From contig JADNRY010000002.1 in NCBI GenBank assembly GCA_015501585.1, positions 744,001 through 808,000 on the forward strand: a stretch of 64,000 nt of DNA, given 5' to 3'. Origin of the DNA: Rhodocollybia butyracea. Its lineage: Eukaryota > Basidiomycota > Agaricomycetes > Agaricales > Omphalotaceae. The notes beneath the pieces were generated by a model. It searched no databases. It was not told the origin of the DNA and saw nothing but the letters and a program-made list of their open reading frames with translations. Both the position numbers and the translations under genes were made by a program. Shown here in pieces: positions 22,301-34,455 of this stretch; position 1 is the stretch's first letter; every line of letters starts with the position of its first letter.

Positions 22301-25300
22301 TCATCCATATCCGGCAGACCCGTAACGAATTCCCCCAAATGTTCACATAAGATTGGCAAGTCACGGAGAAAGTCAGAGAGGGGATTAGATAAGGAAAAGG
22401 TAATAGGGAGATGCGGCGCGTTGTACTTTGGATGCAGTATGGGGGCGGGGGTGGAAGCAGAGGTATTCGCAGGCTGCATGATTTGTATTAACTCATACAA
22501 CATTCCGCGTTTGATGTAAGTCTTTGAGCCAAACGTCCTCCCAGGCAGAAGGAGTGCAAAGTCTGAATCCGTACGGACCACATGGGAACGCGATTCACTG
22601 CCCTGCTTCGGTTCCAAATTAGCACCGATAGTATCCTTGTTGTTCAGCGGATGTGGTACTGAGACTCTCTTTGGCGCCGATGAAGAGTTCACCCGAGGCT
22701 GTGAACTAGGAGGAGGTGCAAGGGCCTGACGAAGATCATCATTGTCGTCCTGTTCCATGTCCCACACAAGGTCTTTTCTATTCGATTTTTTCCTCTGCTT
22801 TCCACTATTCCTCTTCCTGCTAGTACTGCTGATGCGCTTACTTCCAGACTCAAAAGGAACCTGATCACCTGCGTTCGCACGAAGTCGTGTTCCTGGCTCC
22901 GCAATGTGAGTGTACACGCCGTGCATTCGCTCTGCCTCCTTACGCTTTTTGAGCCTTTGTTTCCACGTAAGTTTCTGATCGTCCTTCTTTGACAACTGAT
23001 GAGCCTCATCCTCGAATTTATCCTCCACAGAAAGCATTTCAACATCTTCGTCGTCCGCATCATCTGCGGCTTCATCGTCGGACCCACCTCGTCCTTCATA
23101 GCCGGGATGGCGTTGGACGTGATCATCTCTTGTGCGGGATTTTCTGGTTTTCGTGAACGAAAGTAAGGTCTGCTTTCCATGACCTTGTCCAGGTCTGACA
23201 ATATTGAGCTTGTACCCTCCAGATGGAGATCCATGAGACCGTGGCTTGGATGTCGAGAGAAGTTTAGCGTTTCCTTTATGGTGGTCGTGCGAACCCGAGC
23301 CCACACGTCTAGCTCGCGGAAGGTCGTTAATCGACTTAGTTTTCGGTTGCCGCCCATGATCTTTTGACTTTCCACCCTTTTTCCTCTTCGAAGACGAGCC
23401 TCTGATACGCGCATTCTTCGCCAACATGTAGTCAATCAGGTAGTCAATCCTCATTCGCGAAGCGCCTGTAATGGTAGTCTGGACGTTACCCTGGAGGAAG
23501 GAAGTGATGTCTTCGTCATCAATGTCGGTTTCGTCGATGCTATCATCGGATGATAAAGAGGAAGAGGAAGAGAGAACTTCGATGACGTCGTTATCTTTAG
23601 CGAGTTTTCGACGCACAGGACTAAGTCGTTGTATGGACTTTGGACGAGGAAAATGAATTTGCTAGAGGATTATAAACATCATAAGATTTTGAAGGTGAGG
23701 GATCGTGGAGTAGCTCTGAATCCAGGTGATGATCGAAAGGAACTAAGGGAGACTGTCCCCTTCCTCCCTCTGATTCCGATTCCGAATCGCCCATTACCGG
23801 TCTTAGATCTCCTTTCCCCATCCGAACTCTTGCAACACCTGGACGGACGTCAGCATCTTCCTCATCGGAAGAAACATTTACAATTTGCTGCTGCTTTCCC
23901 ATCCCTTTTCGATTAAAAGGTTGGCTGATAGGATCGCCATCAGAGTTGAGCCCAAGGGCAGGAAACATGAACCTCGGAACCATCCTCCCGAGAGCTTTCA
24001 GTTGTTTCCTCTTTTTAGCATTAGATTCAGACAAATCAGCGCGTGAGCTAGCAGAACCAGAATAATCAGAGTCAACTTCAAGATCAGGCACATGTGGAGT
24101 AGAATGCGATCGTGAGCGAGAACGGGAGATTTTTCGTAGCGGGGAGGGCGATAAATGTTGCATTGGGGACACTGGTATAGGTCCAGGACTCAGATTATGA
24201 TCATCAAAGCTGCCGCTGCGACGATAATCACGATCACTAACATTGTGCGAGGACGGGGGAGCATCATCTGACTTCCAGGCATCCCACATTGGTACCTCAT
24301 CGACATCTGAAGGACTTGGCTGAGGTAGTGGAGATGGGGTACGAGTATGGCGACGGTTTGAGGGTCCAGGTGTGGCATTCCTTGTAGCACTTTTCCGAGT
24401 CTGCGATACGCAATCAGCTGACAGACAGAATAGATTGAGCGCGAACTTACCTCCGCAGATAGCGATCGTGGTCTCTTTCTGCTTTGCTGTTTCTCTTTAA
24501 TTGGGAATGACTTGAGTCTGCTTTTCTTTTCCCTTTCAGCACGTTCTTTCTCCTTCTCAGCACGTTCCGTCTCGCGCTCCTTCTTCTTCCTTTCCTTCTC
24601 TGCTTTCTTCGCCTCTCTTCTCGTATCGTTTATCTCTTCGTCATCTGAGCTTTCGGGCAGGTCGGGGATAAGTGCATCACCAGCTCCTGTAGCTGAAACT
24701 ACGAGACTTGCCCGCTGCTGCCCCGATCTCCGAGGGTCCTCCTCTTGTTCAGAGGGTGGACGATACTCTTGCTCCTGACTCTCCTCTTCTGAGCGGTACC
24801 CATCCTTTCGACGTTGATCCCGGTGATCCCGCAGATCCTGTTCAATGTGACGCATTTTAACAATGGCCTCGGGTACTCTCTTCATTTGCCGTTTATACTG
24901 TAAGAGATCGTAGGTGTATGGACGTTGCTGGTGTGGCTGGCGTTGTCGTAGTGCTCGTATCGGTTGAGTTGAAGCCGCAGCATGAAGAGTGGCTGCAAGC
25001 GCAGCGTCACCATCAGTATTAGCCTGCTGAGGCTCGGGGGAGGGAGACTTGGAATGTAAAGGAAGTGGAAAAGGCGCCGGTGAGTGTGAGGGCTGGGGCA
25101 AGATTGGGTAGACCTGCGAAGGAGAAGGTACCGTCGAATGCTTGTTCTCGTCGAGCTCGAACAGACCATCAGTAGGTTCGAGATGCTCCGAAGGAGGTCG
25201 AGTTCGTGGTATTGATGACGGAGGCAGCGGGGACATTCTGTATTCCTCCTCCTGACAGTTGATCAAGTCCAATGGGTCCTGTGACAGTTCCCAATCTTCC

Positions 25301-25826
25301 AAGCCGTCTCCCTCTAAATCTCCATTGACGCTTTTCCTGCCATCATTATCCTCTCTCGTAGGGGAACTTGGAAAGGTTAAAGGCGTGTCCGCGCCAGAAC
25401 CAGTGGAATCTTCAAAAAGCACAGGTAAAGGATCCATAGCCTCTGTTTCTGGAGATTGCGAGTTAGACTGCGAAGATACTGAGTCCAGGAAGCCAAGTTG
25501 TTCCTCATGTGTCCGCGTAGGACTATGTGAGGTTTCCCCGCATCATAGTGTCGTTGGAAGCTCTCTCGAATTAGCTCGCCATTTTCGGGATCGTGAAACG
25601 TCTGCAAGGGGATCAACAAAGTATTCATTTCATAGAGATTGTTATTGCAAGTCCGCACCTTCCTTCTCTTTGGCTGTCGGGGAGATGCCGCATTTGCAAG
25701 AATTTCTGCTACCGTTGTATTGGTCGTAGATTCTGCTGAAATCGCTGTAGCCGCTGGATAGAACAGCCCTCGACTTTCTTCAAGTTCGTCCAAGTCCGAG
25801 GTCTCCACATATTCGTCTTCATCCAT
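19399..25826 (-). CDS. MMS22: Mms22/Mus7-family replication-repair protein
   Basis: Mms22 (Mus7 in fission yeast, related to MMS22L) works with the Rtt101 cullin ligase at stalled forks. I read exons 25826-25659, 25601-25524, 25467-24451, 24400-23798, 23661-20811, 20761-20466, 20412-20248, 20193-20056, 19999-19789, 19729-19596 and 19542-19399. All are phase-consistent, giving about 1,934 residues, the family size. Family signs are ALRQRQPHQQRPYTYDLLQY and RMRIDYLIDYMLAKN in the disordered N-terminal half, then a helical C-terminal half with NPWYKDIVDVLIKEYKTL and GFLGLVDRWIDTWL. The joins at 25467-25601 and 23661-23798 are uncertain because their donors are weak. Lys/Ser-rich acidic tracts and several NLS-like blocks occur. 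The start is MDEDEYVETSDLDEL. Confidence 0.78.
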
Positions 25827-26234
25827 GGCTGAAATTGGTAGATCATGGAAAGAAACCTCAACGCGTCGAAGGATCAACGTAACGGAGCGTCACGTCCACG
25901 TGCATTGAGACTTTTGGGTCACGCATCAAGGAGTCGTATGAGAGCTCCTACTTGTACATGTGCCGATCGCGATACCGACGATATATTGCTTGAACAAAAT
26001 CTTAGTTTTGAAACTCTAAGGTCCCTGTCCTATCTGAATTAGTTATACTGAGGTTACTGCATATAGTATTGGCCCAATCAGCCTCGCCTCACCAAAATAT
26101 CACGCCCTCCGTTAGCTTTATTAGATCCGTGCATTATTATACTGGAACACTGTCTCTACTAATATTTTGAATCGAGGACTCTGTATCATAATGAACTAGA
26201 CAGAATCCCGGTTCGCCTCGATAACAGACGCAGA
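25827..26234. promoter_or_regulatory. Upstream region of MMS22 with an ACGCGT box
   Basis: This 408-base gap separates the MMS22 start from the 3' end of the AsnRS gene. An MluI-type ACGCGT lies at 25861-25866, 35 bases before the MMS22 ATG, and a CACGTG-like ccacgtgc lies near 25896. They suggest, but do not prove, G1/S control as for PCNA. No gene is seen in the gap. Confidence 0.3.
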
Positions 26235-28061
26235 TTACATCCCCATCCTCCCCTTCCACCTCGGCATCCCCACCGCCTCTCTCACATTATCAGCTCCACC
26301 TAACCATAGAATTAACCGCTCAAATCCCATCCCAAAGCCACCATGCGGTACAGAGCCATGTTCCCTAAGTGAGAGATAGAACGCATATGGGTTCTCTAAA
26401 CCCTCAGCTTCTTTCGTTTTGTTTTCTAACGTAGTAGTACCATCAAGCTTCGTGAAAACTTCTGTTCTCGAAGAATCGCCAGGGATTAATTGCCCTTCAA
26501 CCATAGCTTTCTTTAACACCTCGTACCTCTCCTCCCTCACGCTCCCACCCACAAGCTCACCGACGCGCGGGACCAGAAGATCAAAGCAAGCGACAGTTTC
26601 CACTTTTTGTGTCTCTAACTCTGCATGGGAGGTATCATCATTCACCCTCATATAAAATGGCTTCAATGCCTTTGGATAATCCATCACGAAAACTGGTCCT
26701 TGAAAATGTACCTCCGCAAGATACTTTTCATGCTCTGATTGGAGTGCATGTCCGAGGGTAGGAGAGAATTTGAACACCGGTTGTGAGACTGATTGAGACG
26801 TGGAGGCAACGGCTTTCCGTAGAATCTCAACTGCCTCTGTATATGTAACCCGTGCCCATCTTGGACCATCAACAACCTGACGGAACTCAGGGAGGAGGTC
26901 GGGGCGAATCCAAGTATTGTCGTCCTTTATCCGGAGAGGTTTACTTCCATCGGGCGGGAGAGCAAATGGTAATAACTCCGAAATGGTATGCCTGAGCATA
27001 CCTTCAACAAAGGTACAAACGCCGTGCAAGTCGCGGGACGAAGTTGGAGCACCCAACGACTCCGTCTCCAGTGGCTGATCTCCCAGGTCTCCCCACTCAC
27101 ACTCCAACATCCAGAACTCGGCCAAATGACGTCCAGTCTGGCTACGTTCGGCTCTAAAGCACGAGGCTAACGTATACACCCTTCCTAGAGCAGCCTGAAA
27201 AGCCTCCAGGTGAAGTTGCGAGGAAACTGTGAGATGAGCGGGGCGCGAAAAAAATTCGGATTCTTCTGCCTCAATTTCAGCTTCGTCATTTTCGTCGTTC
27301 TCTATCTTTGCAACTCGAAACGTCTCTCCTCCGCCTTCTGCGTCGATACCCGTTAAAACCGGGGTATGAACATACACAAGCTGCTGCTCATGTGATAACC
27401 AGCTTTCCAATAACTCTTTGAGTTTTGCACGCAGCCGCATTGCTTGTTGCATTGCAGGCGTACGGAGACGAAAGTGAAGATGTGAACGGAGGAATTCGGC
27501 AGAGTGTCCTGATGACGCAGAGGAAGACTTTTGGGAAGATGGAGAGGTAGAATCGTTGTGTGCCTGCAGCGGATAAGTGTTTGGATCGCACTTGCCCACA
27601 ATTTCTACTTTGGCTTGACTCAACGAGTCCAAAACTGGTTCGACGACTAATTCGATATCCTGACCCGGTCCTGGACTTCCTACTAGCCTTCCTGTCACCT
27701 TGACGGCGGTACCGAAGGATAGGTCTTTAAGGCTTTCTTTCCACTGTTCCATCTGGCCCTCGAGAGCTTCTTCCTTTAGTTTAGGATGTCTGAACACAGC
27801 CTGTAATCCTCGTGCACTTGACCCATCGTCGATTAACGCGAAAGTGTTGAATTTTTGACGGCGAATATGCCGAATGTGGCCAGTCACTGTGACGAGATTT
27901 TCATTCGAGAGTTTGTTGGAGGAACTTGGGGTGATGGGAGAGCCACTGGTAGACTCTGGAGTCGCTGAAGCTTCCTGTAACAGCTGTTTAACGGTCTTCG
28001 GGAGCCTATAATCTCTGCTTATCCCATTGTGGATTCTTCGGCAAATCCCTAAAGGTCTCAT
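26235..28061 (-). CDS. SLM5: Asparaginyl-tRNA synthetase, mitochondrial type
   Basis: Charges tRNA-Asn with asparagine; this class IIb form most resembles the mitochondrial enzymes (yeast SLM5, human NARS2). It is a single exon of 608 residues. The N-terminal OB fold contains TVTGHIRHIRRQKFNTFALI. The catalytic domain has HFRLRTPAMQQAMRLRAKLK, then TFRVAK and PAHLTVSSQLHLEAFQAALG. Motif 2 is CFRAERSQTGRHLAEFWMLE, followed later by VMDYPKALKPFYMR and GELVGGSVREERYEVL. Motif 3 is HGGFGMGFERLILWLGG. The RSQTGRHLAE version differs from the usual NSNTSRHLAE but keeps the arginine and RHLAE core. The N-terminus MRPLGICRRIHNGISRDYR is basic, fitting a mitochondrial leader. Divergent from SmD1. Confidence 0.88.
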   Translation of the reverse strand: MRPLGICRRIHNGISRDYRLPKTVKQLLQEASATPESTSGSPITPSSSNKLSNENLVTVTGHIRHIRRQKFNTFALIDDGSSARGLQAVFRHPKLKEEALEGQMEQWKESLKDLSFGTAVKVTGRLVGSPGPGQDIELVVEPVLDSLSQAKVEIVGKCDPNTYPLQAHNDSTSPSSQKSSSASSGHSAEFLRSHLHFRLRTPAMQQAMRLRAKLKELLESWLSHEQQLVYVHTPVLTGIDAEGGGETFRVAKIENDENDEAEIEAEESEFFSRPAHLTVSSQLHLEAFQAALGRVYTLASCFRAERSQTGRHLAEFWMLECEWGDLGDQPLETESLGAPTSSRDLHGVCTFVEGMLRHTISELLPFALPPDGSKPLRIKDDNTWIRPDLLPEFRQVVDGPRWARVTYTEAVEILRKAVASTSQSVSQPVFKFSPTLGHALQSEHEKYLAEVHFQGPVFVMDYPKALKPFYMRVNDDTSHAELETQKVETVACFDLLVPRVGELVGGSVREERYEVLKKAMVEGQLIPGDSSRTEVFTKLDGTTTLENKTKEAEGLENPYAFYLSLREHGSVPHGGFGMGFERLILWLGGADNVREAVGMPRWKGRMGM

Positions 28062-28683
28062 TTTCTTATAAGGCGTCCTGTCGCAAACTAAGAGTGTGTC
28101 TGAGGTTATTCAGAATCAGTTTTAAAGAACGGACGCGCCTGTGTCACAGAACTTGGCCGGTTGCTGCTCCGGTTGCTGCCTTATAGGTAGAGAACTCAGC
28201 GATCTACGTTCTCGGCTTTTTTGTCCAGTTCCTGTGGAGATTCTGAGAATATGCCTTAGTAGTTTGAAAGCTCGGTGATAAGAAAACCAAATTGGAGGAT
28301 GGAAGATAGAAAGAACAAGTGCTTAGTGCAAATACTCGAACATCAAATGTGACAATCGCTACACTTTCAGTCAATCAAAGCTCCAGGCTTGAGTTTCAAC
28401 GCATATTCTGCTACTGTACTAATCCAAGCTTAATACGCAAGTCGAGTACTGTAGAATTCAAGCTAGAATTTTGCCTTTAAATATATGGAGCGCGCGCTAA
28501 AACTCAACATTAGCGCTCGAATTATGGCTAGGGTTAGTTAGGGTCACGCGCATTCCTCTCTAACCACCAAGATCAAAAGCCCTGCTTTTCATTCCGGATA
28601 CGAATCAATCCACTCACCAGACAAGCCAAGTTCTGGTTGTCCCAATCAAATAATCGAAGAAAGTTGGATTCAAAAATTCGAAA
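28062..28683. promoter_or_regulatory. Divergent promoter with a telomere-like motif upstream of SmD1
   Basis: This 622-base stretch lies between the AsnRS and SmD1 start codons. At 28529-28543 the sequence is TAGGGTTAGTTAGGG, two near-adjacent telomere-type repeats about 140 bases before the SmD1 ATG. Single telomere-like boxes bind Tbf1-type factors upstream of ribosomal and snoRNA genes in several fungi; a role here is inference. A GAGCGCGCGCT palindrome-like patch lies at about 28487. No gene is seen. Confidence 0.35.
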
Positions 28684-29256
28684 ATGAAGCTCGTACGGTA
28701 AGTGCAAGATGGAACTTTTTATCTTCAGTCGTTTGAGGCGAATCTTGTGCATCCGAATCTGTACTCGGATCGTGGAAAGTCTTAGGATCGGAAGGAATAA
28801 TTAGAGCACGAGAAACTGATTTTTCTCTCCAGATTCCTCATGAAGCTGAACAACGAGACCGTGACGGTGGAATTGAAGAATGGATCAGTAGTTCATGGAA
28901 CTATCACCGGTATGTTTTTCTTGCTGGATCTTTGACTTGATTTTTAAAATTGCCCAGGTGTTGACATGCAAATGAATACTCACCTTAAAACCGTGAAACT
29001 GACCACTCGGACTCGAGATCCCGTCTCTCTCGACACGCTTTCGATACGAGGAAACAATATCCGATACTTTGTGCTCCCTGATGCTCTACCCTTGGATACT
29101 CTCCTAGTCGACGATGCGCCGAAACCTAAGGGTCGTCGGGGTGCTGAGGTACCTGGAGCGCGTGGACGAGGAGGACGGGGCGCTCCTAGAGGCGGTGGTG
29201 ATAGAGGCAGGGGAGGAGGCAGAGGCAGAGGTCGTGGCAGAGGACGAGGATTCTGA
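28684..29256 (+). CDS. SMD1: Small nuclear ribonucleoprotein Sm D1
   Basis: A core Sm-ring protein of spliceosomal U1, U2, U4 and U5 snRNPs. Three exons, 28684-28697 (14 nt), 28833-28909 and 28958-29256, give 129 residues. The Sm1 motif reads [19 protein letters not shown] and continues [14 protein letters not shown]. The Sm2 motif contains [20 protein letters not shown]. The C-terminal tail is a long Arg-Gly repeat, the usual target of symmetric dimethylation. Length is close to the human protein (119 residues), with a slightly longer RG tail. The start is fixed by MKLVRFLMKL, which is nearly invariant. Confidence 0.95.
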
Positions 29257-30002
29257 GAATCTTGAGCTCGTGCGCATCTCTTGCGCTTTGGTGGACCGCC
29301 GACCAGTCCCATACAATCAAAACAGGCCGACAGCACAAAGCTGTCGAAAAATGTGCGCTTCGTATCTTCTGTTTATCATGGTTATTTTCATCCTTTCTAT
29401 CGTAGCTGTCATACATACCATTTGTGCAAACATTGTACTGTCGCGATTTAACGTTTCAACTCTCATATTGTGTATGTCACTGTATCATTGTTACCTGTTT
29501 GGCGCGAGTCGACGTACAAATTTGGGGCGCCATAACGCTAAATACATACCAATCAAGCACTAGAAATCAAGCGACGCCCCAACTGAAGCAAAACGTCAAG
29601 CTTCAAGTCTCGCCTTATTTTCGTGAGTGAAACGACCAGACGTTGCGGGCCAGATAAATGACAGAGTGCTACATACGGATGGCCAAAATCAGAGGTCTAG
29701 AGTTTAACGTCGCATCGAAGCACAAGCTTGTGAGAGATCTAGAGCAAGAAAACGCTAGAGTAAATTCACTTATAAACTCCATCAGATACTTTTCAGCTGA
29801 AAACTCTGGCGGTGATATCTAACACATCCTTCACAAAATACATTCGAGCTCGTAAGGTCGTGCCATCGGTGAATTACCCAACCGACTCTACAATTTTTTT
29901 GTAAAACTGGCTTTTCCCCTACAAAGTACCACGGCGCTAATCACTGGAGAGCGTTCAAAAAGTGTCACATGCTCAACGCGTTTCTCCTTCCTAGCCTCCA
30001 CA
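29257..30002. other. Intergenic region between SmD1 and importin-9
   Basis: This 746-base stretch holds the SmD1 3' end and the importin promoter. An ACGCGT hexamer at about 29978 lies 20 bases before the importin start. No coding or RNA gene is recognised. Confidence 0.4.
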
Positions 30003-33000
30003 ATGTCTAATCCTTCGAATGTTGCAGAATGCCTCGCAGGCACTTTGGACGCGAACCCAAATATCAGAATGGCTGCAGAGCTCAAGCTGACAGAGCTTAT
30101 GGCTGCTCCAGGTAGCAAGATTTCTGTGAATGTCTTGACCACCCTCATTGTGTTATTCTCACAGAAACTGGACTGGCCTTATCACAGATCATAGTGGCTC
30201 AGGATGCGGACATAAATCTGCGCCAGATAAGTTTTTTTTCGCGTTTATTCCACAAGCGACGCGTCTTGATGACCCTATCTCAGCACTCTGCAAGCATTAT
30301 CTTGCGAAAATTCGTCAGAGAACGATGGTCACCCTACTTTCAAAGTTTCAAGGGATCTGCACCTTCTCCAGAGGTATGCTCTCAGGAAAAAAGAAAATAT
30401 CTTTAAACCGACATCGCGTCTAGATCAAAACCCAAATTCGACAAGCTGTTTTTCACGGATTATCAGATCCTGCTCGCAAAATCCGTTCGCTTTCAGTAAG
30501 TTTTTTTCAGATACGAACATCTGGAACTTCACTCATGATCTCTAGGCCCACACGCTTTCTTCTATCGCCAACTGCGACTGGCCCGACGAGTACCCAGATC
30601 TCCTCACCTCGCTTATCAATCTTCTTTCCTCCAACTCCCCAGAATCTGTCCATGGAGCTATGCAGGTTTTTACCGAGTTCATCAAGTCGGATTTAACAGA
30701 AGATCAGATTCTTCCAGTTCTCCGTGACCTCTTACCTGTGCTCCTTTCTATCTTAGGGTCAACCGAAGTGTGTATCGCATATCCTCATTCTAGCGGTTGA
30801 CTGACGTTCATCTAGAGTCAAACACCCCTCACGCGCTCGAGGACCGTGTCTGTCTTTCGCCAATGTGTTATTTCACTCTTCATGGTCAAAGAACAGCATC
30901 CTCAAGCCGTCAAAGAGGCTATCGCTAGTGTTCTTCCAGTCTGGTTAGAGGCTTTTAAAGTTCTTTTGAACATGGATCCGCAAAAGGATGTATCGGATAA
31001 CTGGGAAGGCCTTGCGGTCCGGATTCAAATATTCAAGGTACGACTGCATCGGCCTACTACACACCTCCTCGTGCTAACTCGTCTCTTAGGCTCTCGACAC
31101 CATCCACACGTCTTTCCCTAGATCTATCACTCCATATCTCCATGATCTCTTACCCGCCTCCCTCATCCATCTCAACAGTCTCTACTCGACTTTTGAGTGC
31201 TACTATCTCGCGTCATCAGAAACCGTACCATCCTCTTCCGAAGACGAGGCAATCGAACTCCCTCAGCTCATCACCTCCGTCATGGACTTTGTCAGCTCCG
31301 TTGCCCGTAACGGTCGAGCCAAAGATTGGTTCGCTGGTGACAATTCTATCGCTCTCGTCTCTGCGGTTTTCAACTATATTCAGATGACTGATGATGATGT
31401 ACGTGCTTCCTGTCTTGTTACCGCTAGTTGTCTGAACTTTGTTTTGCGATACAGGAAGAAACTTGGGCCAACAATGCTAATGCCTTTGTTGCTCAAGAAG
31501 ATGATGACTTGGCTCCATATAGCGTACGTGTAGCTGGACTAGACTTGCTCACTGTAGGTCGTTCTCTAGAATCCTCCACACCAACGATTAGTAGCTCATC
31601 ACTATCAGTGCCTCCTTGATCGTAGCCCCGCTCAAACAACCACAACGTGCGATAACGTTATTCAAAAAGTCGTTGTCTCTTCAGATAGAGCTCGTAGCGC
31701 CGGAAAGAAGGACTGGTGGCGACCGCTTGAAGCAGCATTGACCGCTGTTGGATCGCAAGCCGAGACCATACAAGAATGTATTGATGACGAGCGAGAATCT
31801 GGCCGTAACAAACCCATCGATATCGAATCCCTCCTCACCAACGTTATACCCACCATCCTTGGCCAATCTGGTGAGTATCATTCTTCTCTTCCTGGAGCTC
31901 TACTGAATTGTATTGTTATAGAATTTCCCTTCTTGCAAGGCAGAGGATTCGTTTTTGCCAGTCAATACGCCAAGCTCCTCCCTGTCCAGCTCGCTGGACA
32001 GTATCTCGACGCTGCGATTCACGTCATCGAGGCGAACGACGCGAGTATACCTATTAAAGTGTCTGCTGTAAAGGCCGTTCACAAGTGAGCATTGTTATCT
32101 AGTTTCCTGGTTAACCTCAACTCATTCATTTCGGTAGCTTCTGTGTTGGGTCTGATGATAAAGCGCTCGCTCCGTTCATCCCGCGAATCGCCAAAGATCT
32201 TGGGCCATTTCTTGCTGTTACATCTGAGGATACCCTGTCACTTGTTCTTGAGACACTTTCGGTGGTGCTTGATGTTGACAAGGGTAAATGGCTAACGCAG
32301 GAGCTAGCTGATCCGCTCGTCATTGCTACTCTCGACGTCTGGACAAAAAATAACAAGGGTTCGTTCACTTTTCTCTTCACATAGCTATATCTAACATCTA
32401 TTTTCCCTTCTTAGACCCCATCTTCCTATCCATCTTCCCTGACATCATCAACTCACTTGCTGGCTCCCAAGCTCCAGGCATCTACGAGACTGTCGTAAAA
32501 CAAGCTTTACCCCCTCTCTGCAACGCGATCGCTCAAGCCACTGCGTCTTCCGACCAAGCTTATATTGCTGGTTCAGCTATTGAACTAGTCAGTAGCTTGG
32601 TGAAAGCTTCAACTAACGGTCTCGGTGATGGATTTTTCGCGCTTTTGGCCCCGAGTTTGTTCAAGTGTTTGAGTGAGGTGGAGGATAGGGATGTTCTTCA
32701 GGTCTGTTCCGTTATCTTCTCTACTCATAGTGAGATTCACCATTCTTGTAGAATGGAATCAGCTGCCTAACCCTCGTCGTGCGCAAAGACTGTAGTCAAC
32801 TCTTGGGATGGCGAGATAATGGCTCTGGTTCAGGTCAAAGCGGTCTTGAGCACGTCTTGCGTCTAGTTGCCAGAATTTTACAAGCCGAGGACGAATCTGC
32901 AGGATTAACGATTGGAGAGCTGATTATACATCTTTTAAGGAGAGCTGGTGAATCTGTACTTCCTGTCTTGCCGGACCTGTTATGTGCGATGGTTACAAGA

Positions 33001-34124
33001 ATGTTGAGCGCGAAGACTGCTACGTTTGTTCAGGTATTTCAATTTCCGAAGTCAGGATTGTGCATACTGATACTAGTCCATAGAGTCTTGTCATTCCCTT
33101 TGCTTTCCTAATCAACAACCAAACCGACACTGTCCTTTCTCTTCTCGAGGAAATGAACATTCAAGGTCGCACAGGCCTCGACGTCCTCATCCAGACTTGG
33201 TGTGAAAATGCAGAAACATTCCAAGGGTACTGGCCTTCTCGGACTAGTACTATGGCGTTGACGGCGCTGTTTACTTCTGCGAGGCCGAGTTTACAGAATC
33301 TTATGGTTAAAGGGGATATCGTGCTTAGGCCTGAGACGAAGAATGGTAAGTTTATGCCACTTCCAATGTTGTTCTTTGGGTCGAGTTGAGTTGATGTTGA
33401 TTCGATCTTTGTTCCACGACTATGTCCTACCCTTCGATAGTCATTATGACCCGTTCACGGACCAAGACTAGTGCGTGTCGTCTTGTTGTTCTCCTTTTTT
33501 TGGATCAGAGTGGGATTCGGTGGGCTAACAGTTTGTATATTTGACAGCTCCGACCGAATTTACGTCTGTATCATTCCCCGTAAAAGCTATCAAGATCCTA
33601 CTGCACGAGGTTCAATCTGGAGGCGAACCAGCCACTATGGGAAATACGCAGGAGTTCGCTGATGATATTGATTCGGAGGATGGAGTGAGCGTTCCATCCA
33701 TGTACGGAGAACATATCTTATCACCTTTCGCAGGACGATGACTGGGCTGATTCGGGCGATGTCACCAAAGAGAGTGAATTCGAATTCCTCTCCCAATTTA
33801 TTGGACCCAAAGGGATGGCATTTGATAACGATGATATCTTGGATGACAGTGATGATGAAGATTTGAAGGAGGATCCTATTTCGCGTATCGATATCCAGGT
33901 AACGTTGGTGCTCCCGCCCGAACACTGTTGATCTAACTCATTCTATCTTTCACTCCTCCGTCTATCCTTCTTGCAATTCGTAGCAACATCTCATTACGTT
34001 CTTCCGAGAATCCGCCAGTCGTAATACCAACCAGTTTTCGAATGTGGTTGACCAGCTGTCTGCGGAGGAGATGTTGGTTGTGCATAAAATTGTGGACGAG
34101 CATCGGTCGGCAATATATTCGTAG
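30003..34124 (+). CDS. KAP114: Importin-9 / Kap114-type karyopherin
   Basis: A nuclear import receptor of the importin-beta family, known to carry histones H2A-H2B and TBP. Exons: 30003-30111, 30165-30373, 30424-30495, 30546-30767, 30816-31037, 31090-31398, 31455-31553, 31609-31870, 31922-32084, 32138-32358, 32415-32701, 32752-33033, 33084-33345, 33441-33470, 33548-33684, 33734-33898 and 33984-34124. They keep phase and give 1,063 residues, or 1,044 if 30227-30283 is removed (human importin-9 is about 1,040). Signs are ASIILRKFVRERW, HTLSSIANCDWPDEYPDLL, LQGRGFVFASQYAKLLP, and the acidic C-terminal loop DDDWADSGD before EFEFLSQFIG. The 57-nt segment 30227-30283 starts ataagt and ends ctcag, splits the conserved RQ-SASIIL junction, and looks like an AT-AG intron. 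Confidence 0.9.
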
Positions 34125-34455
34125 TGGTAACACAAGTACATTTATTTACTAAGGTCTGGCTCGTTGAGTAAAATTTTGCATCGCTCAAGCTACGATGTTT
34201 TCCAGCGTTTCGAGACTGTTTGAAACCAGTTGAAACCTCCATTTTTCGTTGATTTTTAACAGTTAAACGGCGTTCTTCGTAAAGACCTGTAATAGGTTTG
34301 ATCAAATCCTAAGTCAAAACCTTTATCGAGGCGATTTTAGGGGGCGAAAAATCGGAGGAGGCCCTATCTAAGGCTGGTCGCATGGGCGCTTAACTGTCCA
34401 CAGGACAAGTCGGGCGTGGGAACCCTTGGTACCTCTATCATGATCACTAACGGTC
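34125..34455. other. Intergenic region before the Crinkler-like gene
   Basis: This 331-base stretch after importin-9 holds no coding signal that I can support. Confidence 0.4.

Noticed and set aside
28062..28683. Telomere or subtelomere boundary suggested by TTAGGG units
   Set aside because: Only two units are present and both flanks are ordinary housekeeping genes; a promoter motif is more likely.
29424..29630. Short open frames between SmD1 and importin-9
   Set aside because: Hydrophobic, Cys-rich chance frames in A/T-rich DNA with no start context or homology pattern.
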